IMG/VR virus record: IMGVR_UViG_3300025137_003545
Coordinates: 1-26,182 of that record
Source: a virus
Length of the DNA: 26,182 bases
Strand: one strand, 5' to 3'
Shown here: positions 6,367 to 14,087 of the stretch, piece after piece
Layout: every line of letters starts with the position of its first letter
Position numbering within the stretch: position 1 is the first letter of the stretch
Program-made: the position numbers and the translations under genes
Notes under the pieces: generated by a model
Databases searched by the model: none
What the model was told of the DNA's origin: nothing
The model's input: the letters and a program-made list of their open reading frames with translations, nothing else

Positions 6367-7823
6367 TCAAATAATACATTAAATTGACTTTTACTGTTAA
6401 CAATCTTTTTACCTGTAGTACCTCTACTACCACCTTTAATGCTATCCCAAAACTTACTGTAGTGATTAATAACATCCATACTTTTATTAAAGTCTTTAGG
6501 TGCAAATACTTTGTCAACAACGTCACGAAACATTATTCTATTAAACGTTTCATCTACTAACATACCTGGAACTTGTCCTTCGTCGTATAGTCTGTTGGAG
6601 TCTTGTACTGCTCTAATATGTTGCCAAACATTATGACCCATAAGCAATGCATAACTAAAACTATCCCAACTTGTTTTACCTTCTTTACCAATTTTGTTTA
6701 GTTCTCCAGGTGCATAGTAACAAATGTCTCCAATGCTACATCTTGAACTAATTGGTGAGTCTTCAAACATATCATGTATACCATCACGTAATACTACGTC
6801 ACGGAAACTATCTGTGTTCTTAGAATACTTTTTGTTATCAGCAGTGGCTTCCATCATGTAACTCCACTTACCTCTATCATCAGTTCTTAACCTTGTGTAC
6901 ACTTGTCCGTTAGCAGTTGCTAAGAAAGGTGATGCACAATCAAAACTAATAGTAAAGTCTGGATTATGATGACGTCTAACTGCTCGTTGTATATCAGTTA
7001 GTAACAATGCCCATTCTAGTTTACTTGTACCTAAAAAGTGCATCCAGTCATGCTGTCCTTGCTCTAACAAGCCTTCATCTATAAGTGTAACCAAACGTTT
7101 TAATACCAAGTGTAAGTCACACATATTTTGTCCACCCATACCCCAACCATCAAATGGTCTGTCATATTTGTCTGAACAAAACTTCTTCATAGTGTTGTAC
7201 CAATCATCTGCTTCAGTATGATTACTACCTTGTAATACGTTAAGTATTTTTAAGTCTTTACCTCTGGCTTCCATAAAGAATTCATTGTTAAACAATGTTG
7301 CATCAACGGCATCCTTATAACTTTTAATTCCACAGGCTTCACTTGCTTTTGGATCCAAGTAAGTCCATGTTGGAATATCTAAAGTCATGCCATAGTTTGC
7401 AATACCCGATTGCCATTTAATAACGGCTTCACGTTTCTTTTGTGCCGCTTTATCTTTTGTGTCTGCCCATGCACCAGGCCATACACCTTTTGCAATTTGG
7501 AATCCACCAGAGTCAGCAACCATAAGTGTATCAGCACTTCTACTACGGACCATGTCTTCTCTTGGAACATGTTTAGTTAAATCCATATCGGCATGACCAG
7601 CACTATAAAGACTCCACTTGTATGGAAACAATGCTTCTTGTTTATTAAGCCAATTCATTGCTTCCATATTCGGAATGTTCTTAGGTAGTCTGTCACCTAC
7701 CACACTTTTTACTTTATCAGGAAAACGTTCGTTACCGATATAAGTTGCATAGAAGCCACTAAGGGCTGGCAAAAATATCGCATAGTCCTTTTGCTTCAGT
7801 GTTAGGTTGTCTTGCTCTATCAT
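6363..7823 (-). CDS. DpdA/TGT-family 7-deazaguanine transglycosylase (putative DNA-modifying)
   Basis: 486 residues with the whole tRNA-guanine transglycosylase framework: VADSGGFQIAKG (D104, substrate-binding Asp), LNVLQGSN (about 195-201), FDGWGMGG (224-231), HFLGTSKLEWALLL, and TISFDCASPF (D295, the expected nucleophile). A C-x5-C pair at 362-368 and GHN at 396-398 correspond to the C-terminal zinc-site region. The tRNA-recognising C-terminal features of bacterial Tgt are not evident. Phage members of this family (DpdA) put preQ0-type bases into DNA and so resist restriction. The gene follows the sliding clamp by 5 bases, placing it in the replication region. FolE and the QueD-fold gene could supply precursor; QueE and QueC are not in the window. 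A role on tRNA is the alternative. Confidence 0.85.
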   Translation of the reverse strand: MIEQDNLTLKQKDYAIFLPALSGFYATYIGNERFPDKVKSVVGDRLPKNIPNMEAMNWLNKQEALFPYKWSLYSAGHADMDLTKHVPREDMVRSRSADTLMVADSGGFQIAKGVWPGAWADTKDKAAQKKREAVIKWQSGIANYGMTLDIPTWTYLDPKASEACGIKSYKDAVDATLFNNEFFMEARGKDLKILNVLQGSNHTEADDWYNTMKKFCSDKYDRPFDGWGMGGQNMCDLHLVLKRLVTLIDEGLLEQGQHDWMHFLGTSKLEWALLLTDIQRAVRRHHNPDFTISFDCASPFLATANGQVYTRLRTDDRGKWSYMMEATADNKKYSKNTDSFRDVVLRDGIHDMFEDSPISSRCSIGDICYYAPGELNKIGKEGKTSWDSFSYALLMGHNVWQHIRAVQDSNRLYDEGQVPGMLVDETFNRIMFRDVVDKVFAPKDFNKSMDVINHYSKFWDSIKGGSRGTTGKKIVNSKSQFNVLFD

Positions 7824-7828
7824 AGACT

Positions 7829-8560
7829 CTACTTTTGTTGTGCAGGAAGAATGTAATCGTATACTGCTAGTCCACTATCAACAGTAATCATACTTGCACC
7901 TTCATCACTAAAGTGCATCTTGCTATCACCAGCAAGACTTAAAATACTAATTACTTGATTAATTGGCCAGTGCCATCCGTGCTTTAAACTTCCAGTAATA
8001 TCATGTTGGAAAGTAAAGTCTCCAGCATGTGTACTATGATCACCAAAGAAAAACTTTAAGTGTCCATCATCAGTTTTAGCAATGAATGTAGTTTCTTCAC
8101 TGTGTACTTGTGACTGCATCTTTAAACGTTGAATTGCTGCCACACTTGGCTCAATCTCTACGTTCCAGTTAACACCTTTAAACTTTACAGTTTTAAGTTT
8201 ATCGTTAATAACTTCACTTGTCATAAAGCGATAGTCATTTTTAAAGTCACCTCTTGTATTTTCAAAGTGTAAGCCAACTGGTACAGTTTCGCCATTACGA
8301 TCCTGTGTGTTAATTTCAATCTTTGCTTCTTCCTTGTATTCAGCAAGGTTAAGTAAGATATTAAGTTTACTAAGATTAGGCATACCAAATGTGCCAATAA
8401 ACTCGGCAATAGGTTGCTTAAACTTACCCTTAACAATAACACTTCTATCTTCAGCCAATCCTTCAATAGTAGTTTCACTGTCTGTACCGGTTACCTTAAC
8501 TAAGTCAATAAAGCCTAGGCTATGTGTATGTTGTACAATGTCTTGTAGAAAGTCTTTCAT
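7829..8560 (-). CDS. 45: Sliding clamp, T4 gp45-like
   Basis: 243 residues, near the T4 gp45 length of 228. It has the two-domain clamp pattern: an N-terminal half with GLAEDRSVIVKGKF and FGMPNLSKLNILLNL, and a C-terminal half with WNVEIEPSVAAIQRLKMQS and a YDYILPAQQ end. gp45 trimers tether the polymerase to DNA and, in T4, also activate late transcription. It follows the polymerase gene directly, with its own promoter at 8587-8615 and an AGGAG ribosome site before ATG 8560. The loader genes 44 and 62 are not next to it, unlike in T4. Confidence 0.92.
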   Translation of the reverse strand: MKDFLQDIVQHTHSLGFIDLVKVTGTDSETTIEGLAEDRSVIVKGKFKQPIAEFIGTFGMPNLSKLNILLNLAEYKEEAKIEINTQDRNGETVPVGLHFENTRGDFKNDYRFMTSEVINDKLKTVKFKGVNWNVEIEPSVAAIQRLKMQSQVHSEETTFIAKTDDGHLKFFFGDHSTHAGDFTFQHDITGSLKHGWHWPINQVISILSLAGDSKMHFSDEGASMITVDSGLAVYDYILPAQQK

Positions 8561-8586
8561 TAATTTACTCCTAATGTGTATATTTG

Positions 8587-8615
8587 ATTATATTTAGATT
8601 TTATGTAAAAGTCAA
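8587..8615 (-). promoter_or_regulatory. sigma70-type promoter for the sliding clamp gene
   Basis: On the minus strand it reads TTGACT (8610-8615), 17 bases, TATAAT (8587-8592). The spacer also contains TCTAAATA, similar to the CTAAATA late element reported for cyanomyoviruses, so early and late initiation could overlap here. It lies in the 72-base gap after the polymerase gene. Confidence 0.75.
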
Positions 8616-8632
8616 CCACTATTTCTGTCTTT

Positions 8633-11293
8633 TTATTCAAAACTAAACAAATCATTGAAAGTAGTCTGGTTGTTAGTATCAAGTGTCAAATCCCACTCTA
8701 ATACGTCTAGTAAGTTCTCCAACTTGCCATCGATCACAGTATTTTCCATAGCATGATCATCAAATGGTAAATCTTTAAACCATTGTGGTAAGTGAGCTTC
8801 GTCAGTTGGATAAGCAACACTTGTGTAACCTAACGGATTAGGTTTTAGTTTACAAACAATAACTTTTTGTCCATCTACAATTTCTGCACTGTAACGGTCA
8901 CTGTTCATCTTTCGCAAACGATTCCAATTTATACTTGCTCTAACGTGTCCAGGCATATTTGCTTTACCTTGACGCTCTTCTAGGGCAGTAAACTTTGTCA
9001 TATTGTTTGCACGTTTTGGTGATCCTTTTTCCCAAGCAGGCCTTACACTAAAGCCTTCCTTGAACTCTTTAACTTTATCAAGTACTGTTTCTCTTTGATC
9101 ACCAGTCAGTACTCCAGTTAAAATGTTACTAAGAAAGTCTTGTACTATCTTTGGCGTATCACTACGTTTCAAGTCTAAGCCCATAACTTTCATCTTACCC
9201 GGGCTTCCGCCTGTGTCTGATCTATAACCTTCTGTATCATATACTAATAGTGCATAACGTTTCTTTGTAATAAACAAGCCTTTAGTTGCAACAACTTCTC
9301 TACCACCTTTAATAATTTTACCTGCTTCACGTGGAACATTAAATGCTTCTTTCATAAAGTCAGGGAAACTATCATTTAAGTTATCTGAAATTTGATCATA
9401 CAATTTAATTGCAATCTCTTTATTCCATTCAACTTCACCTTTTTCAACTTGTTCCTTAATAACGGGCCAAGCACTAAAGTAAGCAGAGTCTGTGTCACCA
9501 TATACAATAGCATCTCCAACATGATCATACTCGCCTGTTATTGCTTCATTAACAAATGCATCCATGTGCTTTGCAATAGCTCTACCACATAGTGTAGTTG
9601 ATTGTCCAATACGTTTATCAAAGAACCTACAACCTGGATTAAGAATAGCACCATACAAACTGTTCAAGTTAATCTTCTTAACTAACTGTCGCTTGTCATA
9701 GAATGCTTTTTCTTTATCGTCTTTAGCATTTTTCATTTGTGCTTGTATCTGTTGTCTTTCAGCATACCAACGTTCTAGTAGTCCTGGAACAATACCTTTT
9801 ACATCACTGTTAAATATTGTACCGTTAGCACTTAGTATCCAAGGGTTACCACTTAGGAAAACCATCTTGTGTATCTCTGCACCTGTTAGTATATTTTCAG
9901 TACCATCTTCCCATTCAACTACAATTTCAGTTGCTTTGTCTTGAGCCATAACCATTTGATATTCTTTACTACCAAACTCGCCTTCCCATGCTTCTGCAAA
10001 TGACTTCTTATCTGCCATACGTTCTTTTAGTACAGATTCAGTGTAGTCTTGTCTTAGTTGTCCTACAATAGTTTCATTACCCATATTCAATGCTCTAATG
10101 GCACTTGGATACAAACTGTTAATATCAATAGCACCAATCCAATCATGCATACCTTTTTTAGGATATGCAACATAGGCACCTGCCGCTTGTGTGTTACCCA
10201 GTTCATCTCTGCTTTTACGACTTGGAACAACTAAGCCACGTTCATGTGCTTCGTTAATAATTGCTTGTTCTGTAACTGCCACTGCACCCATTGTTGTTTG
10301 TAGTAACACAGTATTAGCATGTCCAAGTTCGTTTGCAAGATCAAGAAACTTTAACTTCTTATCTAGTTTGTCAAGTAGTGCAACATCTTGTCTACTATAG
10401 TCTAAAAACTTTTCAAAGTCATTGTTGTACAGTTGATCAAGTGTTCCTTCATATTGTACTTTACGTTCATCTAATTCATATTCACCAATAGCATCTAAAC
10501 TATATGAATGCATTTCGTGATATGTATACTTTCTATAAAGTTGCATGTAATCCATATGCACTCTACCAATAGTATCAAACGTAACGTTCTCTGCACCGAA
10601 ACGTTCAAATGTACGTTTCTTTGGATACTGATTCCATAAACAAAAACGTCTTGTATCATCTTTGCTTAGTACACGTTTTACTCTGTTAACCATGTAAGGT
10701 ATATCATAACCTTCACTGTTCCAACCACTTAATATATCTGCATCATCAATAATGTCTAAGAATGCATCAAGCATTTCTGCTTCAGTGTTACATAGTATTG
10801 TATTTTCAAATTTGTTTACAATAGCAGTTGCATCTTCTTGTGTCATACCTTTTGGCTTGATACAAAGTGTAATCATTTGCTCCATCCACTGTAAGTATAC
10901 ACTAATAGCAGTAATTGGATTAAATGGATCTTCAGGTGGTGAAAATCCTCTTTCCTTGTCAAAGTCTGTCTCAATATCAAAAAATGCAGTATTAAGTGTA
11001 GGTGCATTTTGTCCGAGATAGTTTTCTTCTAAACAACGAAATACAGGATTGATATCACTCTCGTAATGTCTAACAGTATTGTTTAATTTTAATTCTTTGC
11101 GGAAGTCTCGCATTGTACGACATTGTATCCTGCTAACAGGGTTGCCATAAATGCTTCTGTGTTTGCCTTTCAAGTCATCATAATAAAATACATACTTGGC
11201 GGCAAAGTCTTTGTATTCACGTTCACCTTTTGTGTTTCGTTCTACAACGTAAATACGATCTTTGTCTCTGTCGAATAGTGCATCAACGTACAT
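8633..11293 (-). CDS. 43: DNA polymerase, family B, T4 gp43-like
   Basis: 886 residues (T4 gp43 has 898). The 3'-5' exonuclease motifs are intact: FFDIETDFD (D106, E108), GWNSEGYDIPY (N192, D197) and YSRQDVALLDKL (Y299, D303). The polymerase motifs are also intact: DINSLYPSAIR (A, from D390), KINLNSLYGAI (B, about 540-550) and YGDTDSAYF (C, 598-606). The C-terminus TTFNDLFSFE looks like the clamp-binding tail. A single uninterrupted frame shows no intein or intron, and the gene is not split. It has a strong AAGGAG ribosome site before ATG 11293, a 74-base leader and its own promoter at 11368-11396. It replicates the phage genome with the clamp encoded next. Confidence 0.98.
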   Translation of the reverse strand: MYVDALFDRDKDRIYVVERNTKGEREYKDFAAKYVFYYDDLKGKHRSIYGNPVSRIQCRTMRDFRKELKLNNTVRHYESDINPVFRCLEENYLGQNAPTLNTAFFDIETDFDKERGFSPPEDPFNPITAISVYLQWMEQMITLCIKPKGMTQEDATAIVNKFENTILCNTEAEMLDAFLDIIDDADILSGWNSEGYDIPYMVNRVKRVLSKDDTRRFCLWNQYPKKRTFERFGAENVTFDTIGRVHMDYMQLYRKYTYHEMHSYSLDAIGEYELDERKVQYEGTLDQLYNNDFEKFLDYSRQDVALLDKLDKKLKFLDLANELGHANTVLLQTTMGAVAVTEQAIINEAHERGLVVPSRKSRDELGNTQAAGAYVAYPKKGMHDWIGAIDINSLYPSAIRALNMGNETIVGQLRQDYTESVLKERMADKKSFAEAWEGEFGSKEYQMVMAQDKATEIVVEWEDGTENILTGAEIHKMVFLSGNPWILSANGTIFNSDVKGIVPGLLERWYAERQQIQAQMKNAKDDKEKAFYDKRQLVKKINLNSLYGAILNPGCRFFDKRIGQSTTLCGRAIAKHMDAFVNEAITGEYDHVGDAIVYGDTDSAYFSAWPVIKEQVEKGEVEWNKEIAIKLYDQISDNLNDSFPDFMKEAFNVPREAGKIIKGGREVVATKGLFITKKRYALLVYDTEGYRSDTGGSPGKMKVMGLDLKRSDTPKIVQDFLSNILTGVLTGDQRETVLDKVKEFKEGFSVRPAWEKGSPKRANNMTKFTALEERQGKANMPGHVRASINWNRLRKMNSDRYSAEIVDGQKVIVCKLKPNPLGYTSVAYPTDEAHLPQWFKDLPFDDHAMENTVIDGKLENLLDVLEWDLTLDTNNQTTFNDLFSFE

Positions 11294-11367
11294 TTGTTCT
11301 CCTTGTTGTTATGGCCAACTGTGCCGTGTGTCATGCCGTTAAGGTGGCGAACCTGTATTATCTTTTT
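11294..11367 (-). promoter_or_regulatory. Long leader of the polymerase gene
   Basis: This untranslated leader is richer in G and C than its surroundings. On the minus strand it holds ACGGCA twice (about 12 bases apart), a short GCC/GGC stem around ACCTTAAC, and GTTGGCC just before the ribosome site. T4 and RB69 gp43 repress their own translation by binding a leader hairpin. A similar control is possible here, but I cannot draw a strong matching hairpin. Confidence 0.3.
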
Positions 11368-11396
11368 ATAATAACACATGTATTTGTAAAAGTAAA
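11368..11396 (-). promoter_or_regulatory. sigma70-type promoter for the DNA polymerase gene
   Basis: On the minus strand it reads TTTACT (11391-11396), 17 bases, TATTAT (11368-11373), with TGT immediately before the -10 box giving an extended -10. The -35 box starts 4 bases after the stop codon of the upstream small gene. Confidence 0.6.
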
Positions 11397-11400
11397 GAGT

Positions 11401-11610
11401 TTATTTTGAAACTTCTTCCCAATGTGCTAACTGTAGTCTTTCTTTAAGAGCATCACTTTCACTTTGCAGTTCTACAATTCTATGAAACTGATAAGACTTT
11501 AAACTTTGTGCTTTTATCCATTCCATGTGTTGTTCTGCTTGTGCAAGAGTATCGAACTGTTTTATTATAACAGGATCTTCTATCTTTGGCTCATACTCGA
11601 TGCCGTACAT
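11401..11610 (-). CDS. Unknown small protein (69 aa)
   Basis: Not recognised. The N-terminal half has a strand-helix pattern (IIKQFDTLAQAEQHMEWIKAQ) and the C-terminal half is a charged coiled coil (IVELQSESDALKERLQLA). ATG 11610 follows directly after the stop codon of the 37-residue membrane protein, with an AGG 8 bases upstream, so the two are translationally coupled. It is the last gene before the polymerase promoter. Confidence 0.65.
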   Translation of the reverse strand: MYGIEYEPKIEDPVIIKQFDTLAQAEQHMEWIKAQSLKSYQFHRIVELQSESDALKERLQLAHWEEVSK

Positions 11611-11724
11611 TTAACTAACCTGTATTGCAATATAAATGCATAAGGCTAGTATTACTAACTTGCCCCAGTCTAAGTCAAAGTCAGTACCTTCACCAAATCT
11701 TTTCTTAAATTCACTTACTTTCAT
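11611..11724 (-). CDS. 37-residue membrane protein
   Basis: A short gene fitted between two others. ATG 11724 is preceded by an excellent GGAGGAGAAGG ribosome site; it overlaps the end of the previous membrane gene by 14 bases, and its TAA is followed directly by the next ATG. The product starts with a charged segment MKVSEFKKRFGEGTDFDLDW and ends with one hydrophobic helix KLVILALCIYIAIQVS, so it should be an inner-membrane peptide with a cytoplasmic N-terminus. The function is unknown. The ribosome site and exact packing make it more convincing than most frames of this size. Confidence 0.65.
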   Translation of the reverse strand: MKVSEFKKRFGEGTDFDLDWGKLVILALCIYIAIQVS

Positions 11725-11980
11725 TACGCCTTCTCCTCCATTTATGTAATCCATATAAACTAATAGCCAACCAAAACACTTCTAAAGTTATGTTGGCAAT
11801 AATAGGCTTATAATACAAATTAACAAATAACAGTATTGCTACTCCACAGTTGTTAAAACTATACCAAAAACCTTTAGCATCAATTTTATCTGCTTGTAAT
11901 AATAAGTAGGTTACTACTAATAATAAAACACCCATATTACCAACGATATCACTCCAATGCAATGTATAATAATCTACCAT
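11711..11980 (-). CDS. Small membrane protein, CBU_0592-like (three predicted helices)
   Basis: About 89 residues from the start chosen. Three hydrophobic segments are visible: DIVGNMGVLLLVVTYLLLQ, then GFWYSFNNCGVAILLFVNLY, then IIANITLEVFWLAISLYGL, followed by a basic tail KWRRRRNESK. The pattern matches the CBU_0592 family of bacterial membrane proteins, whose function is unknown. I prefer ATG 11980, which overlaps the upstream stop by 7 bases. The longest frame would begin at 12049 and add 23 residues, overlapping the upstream gene by 76 bases. Confidence 0.7.
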   Translation of the reverse strand: MVDYYTLHWSDIVGNMGVLLLVVTYLLLQADKIDAKGFWYSFNNCGVAILLFVNLYYKPIIANITLEVFWLAISLYGLHKWRRRRNESK

Positions 11981-12258
11981 ATCCTTGACGCTACTCCAAT
12001 TCCAATAATGTTGACAACTACAAAATATATGGTAATCATCATTACCCAAGCGGCTCCACGTCTATAACTTGCATATGCCTGCGTGATACTTCCTATTAAG
12101 AAACCTGGGTAAATTAACATCATATCAGGGTTGTCTGCTTGTAGTGCCAGTATCATACTAGCATGAACTGTAAATATAAAACTTACTAGTTCAAACCAAA
12201 ATGCAACTTTGTCACTAGTATAACTCTTGACCCAAAATTGTTTTACGTTAACGATCAA
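11974..12258 (-). CDS. Small membrane protein (94 aa, about three helices)
   Basis: Three hydrophobic stretches are visible (FWFELVSFIFTVHASMILAL, MLIYPGFLIGSITQAYASY and WVMMITIYFVVVNIIGIGVA), separated by YRRGAA, a positive loop. The family is not recognised. The three-helix design resembles half-transporters such as SemiSWEET or PnuC, but no diagnostic motif supports that. The start is TTG 12258, directly after the dsbA stop codon, with only a weak ribosome site, so translation probably depends on coupling to dsbA. Confidence 0.65.
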   Translation of the reverse strand: MIVNVKQFWVKSYTSDKVAFWFELVSFIFTVHASMILALQADNPDMMLIYPGFLIGSITQAYASYRRGAAWVMMITIYFVVVNIIGIGVASRIW

Positions 12259-12519
12259 TTACTGTTTTCCAGTTGTTGTTAAGATGTTTTCTAGTACTGA
12301 GTAATCATCAGTTGCTTCAGCAAAGTTTCCTTTGTGTGCTACACGGATTGCTTTCTTAAGTACTGCTGGCTTGATTTGCATTTCTTCTGCAACGGCCTTG
12401 ATAGTATCACTGAGTCCTGCACTGAGGTCTTCTACCTCTTGCATTACTGTCATACCTTCATTAATAATTGTGATTAGTTTTGCTTTTTCTTCACTACTGA
12501 AGACTTTGTCTGCACTCAT
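12259..12519 (-). CDS. dsbA: DsbA-like double-stranded DNA-binding protein
   Basis: 86 residues, the size of T4 DsbA (89). All helical, with the pattern EGMTVMQEVEDLSAGLSDTIKAVAEEMQIKPAVLKKAIRVAHKGN that I recognise from marine T4-like phage proteins annotated as DsbA. The AVAEEMQIKPAVLKKAIR stretch reads like a helix-turn-helix. T4 DsbA binds double-stranded DNA and aids late transcription. This is unrelated to the disulfide oxidoreductase of the same name. AAGGAAC lies before ATG 12519, and a perfect consensus promoter stands at 12554-12582. Confidence 0.7.
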   Translation of the reverse strand: MSADKVFSSEEKAKLITIINEGMTVMQEVEDLSAGLSDTIKAVAEEMQIKPAVLKKAIRVAHKGNFAEATDDYSVLENILTTTGKQ

Positions 12520-12553
12520 CGATTGTTCCTTCGTTCAACTATAATATAACTGT

Positions 12554-12582
12554 ATTATATGTTACTATGAAGGGTTTGTCAA
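12554..12582 (-). promoter_or_regulatory. Consensus sigma70 promoter for dsbA and the small membrane genes
   Basis: On the minus strand it reads TTGACA (12577-12582), 17 bases, TATAAT (12554-12559): both hexamers match consensus exactly. The -35 box starts one base after the stop codon of the nuclease gene. Confidence 0.8.
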
Positions 12583-12583
12583 C

Positions 12584-13621
12584 CTAAACTTTTGCTTTTG
12601 TTAAACTTAATTGTGCAAATACTTCTGATGGTCTTGCACTACTTGGTACTAGACTTATACTAAAACCTGAAAAATGTCCTGCTTCTGCCATTTTAACAAA
12701 CTCGTCACCTGTGTTAACCATTACATATTTTAACATAGGAAAGTTAATACTAAGTAATCCATCCCATCCATAATTTGCTTTGTAACTGTCAAAGTTTGCT
12801 TTGCCATACATTCTTTCTGCTACAACAGGATCGTCTTGCATCATTGCTTGAACAAATGCAGCCGGGTCTTTGTGTACTTGACCAAACCATTTTGTAAGCA
12901 TGTCTTGTCTTTGCTTTTTCTTTTCTGGATCGTTTAATGGTAAATCTAGTGCAATGTATGCCACTGCTCTTTTTAATCCAAGACCTTTACTGCCTTGTTC
13001 AAAGTGTTGTGCTATACTTGGAAGAGCACTCCAGTATTCTTTTGCCACCATGTTAGTAGGACCACCTTCTCCAAGACGTCCACCACCTGATGTTGTTTCT
13101 GCTTTAACTTCAATACCTGTGCCGTTAACTTCAATATCACCACCATCGCTTTTTAATCTAATTTTATTAGATAGCATAGCAAGTGCATATTCGCCTGGGC
13201 CTTTTTGTTTCTTACCTGCTCCAAGCATTGCCATTGCTTGAAATATCTTTGAAGTTGTTTCGTCACCACCAAAGAAATCTCTAACACTTCCTACACCTGG
13301 TGTAGTTAACTTTGAAGTTTCAACTACGTTACCTTTAGATAACCTGTCTAAAAATCCATTTAAACTTTTGTAATCAACGCCTGCATGAAATATAATTTGT
13401 GTTAGTGTTTTTAATAACGGCTCAATACTAAAAGTATCGTCTTCTGTTGGAGGTCCAAATGCCTGTGCAACTTTACCTGATATGTCTTTATCATGTAATG
13501 TTCTATAGATTCTATCTAGTAATACTAGATCATCATCATTGTCTGCTTCAAGGCCACTAACCTTAGAAATGATGGCTTTTTTCATTCCATCATCTTCAAA
13601 TAAAAATTCTTTTGCTCTCAT
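12584..13621 (-). CDS. Putative PD-(D/E)xK nuclease with capsid-targeting-like N-terminus
   Basis: 345 residues. The middle holds GPGEYALAML (E144), then GDIEVNGTGIEVKAE with D162, E171 and K173. This spacing fits a restriction-endonuclease-type PD-(D/E)xK core. The rest is helical, with acidic segments and no other domain I recognise. The N-terminus MRAKEFLFE followed by D resembles the T4 capsid-targeting sequence (MKTYQEFIAE), with L-x-E as the cut site for a gp21-type protease. If so, the protein is packed in the head and injected. An AGGA ribosome site lies 7 bases before ATG 13621. A late-like element is at 13647-13655. The nuclease call rests on motif reading alone. Confidence 0.6.
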   Translation of the reverse strand: MRAKEFLFEDDGMKKAIISKVSGLEADNDDDLVLLDRIYRTLHDKDISGKVAQAFGPPTEDDTFSIEPLLKTLTQIIFHAGVDYKSLNGFLDRLSKGNVVETSKLTTPGVGSVRDFFGGDETTSKIFQAMAMLGAGKKQKGPGEYALAMLSNKIRLKSDGGDIEVNGTGIEVKAETTSGGGRLGEGGPTNMVAKEYWSALPSIAQHFEQGSKGLGLKRAVAYIALDLPLNDPEKKKQRQDMLTKWFGQVHKDPAAFVQAMMQDDPVVAERMYGKANFDSYKANYGWDGLLSINFPMLKYVMVNTGDEFVKMAEAGHFSGFSISLVPSSARPSEVFAQLSLTKAKV

Positions 13622-13646
13622 CAGACTTCCTTAACTTCTATACAAA

Positions 13647-13655
13647 CTATTTATC
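13647..13655 (-). promoter_or_regulatory. T4-late-like promoter element before the nuclease gene
   Basis: On the minus strand it reads GATAAATAG, one base from the T4 late core TATAAATA, ending 26 bases before ATG 13621, a suitable distance for a short leader with the AGGA site. It overlaps the rpiB stop codon. Late expression would fit a protein packed into heads. Confidence 0.35.
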
Positions 13656-14087
13656 ACTAAACTTTGAGATCCTGTCTTGATGTCTACCGCCCTCAAAGTC
13701 TGTAATTAAAAACTTTTTAAATATTTCTACTGCAAGAGTGTGATCAGTAATACGCCCACCCATACATAGTACATTGCAGTTTCCGTGTGAACGTGCAAGT
13801 TCTCCCATGTTTATATCAGTACACAATGCCGCTCTTATGTTTCTATGTTTGTTGGCACACATTGCCATACCCTGCCCTGTACCACAAAGTAACACACCAA
13901 AATCATATCCGTTGTGTTGTAAATAATGTACAACTTTGTCTGCATAGTCAGGATAATCTACACTGTTTTCATCTGTGCATCCTAAGTCTACATAAGCATG
14001 TTCTGTAGTAACAAGATATTCTTTAATACGTTGTTTTAATTCGTAACCGCCATGGTCACTTGCTATTACTATTCTCAACTGAACCAT
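13647..14087 (-). CDS. rpiB: Ribose-5-phosphate isomerase B (RpiB/LacAB family)
   Basis: 146 residues, the family length. IASDHGGYELKQ is the N-terminal signature; VDYPDYADKV holds the active-site region; LLCGTGQGMAMCANK carries the active-site cysteine and the anion-binding loop. It interconverts ribulose-5-phosphate and ribose-5-phosphate, feeding PRPP and nucleotide synthesis. A TTG at 14078 is a credible alternative start: it has AGGA 8 bases upstream, overlaps the upstream TGA as TTGA, and gives the common N-terminus MRIVIASDHGG. ATG 14087 has no ribosome site. It ends just before the nuclease gene. Confidence 0.9.
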   Translation of the reverse strand: MVQLRIVIASDHGGYELKQRIKEYLVTTEHAYVDLGCTDENSVDYPDYADKVVHYLQHNGYDFGVLLCGTGQGMAMCANKHRNIRAALCTDINMGELARSHGNCNVLCMGGRITDHTLAVEIFKKFLITDFEGGRHQDRISKFSDK

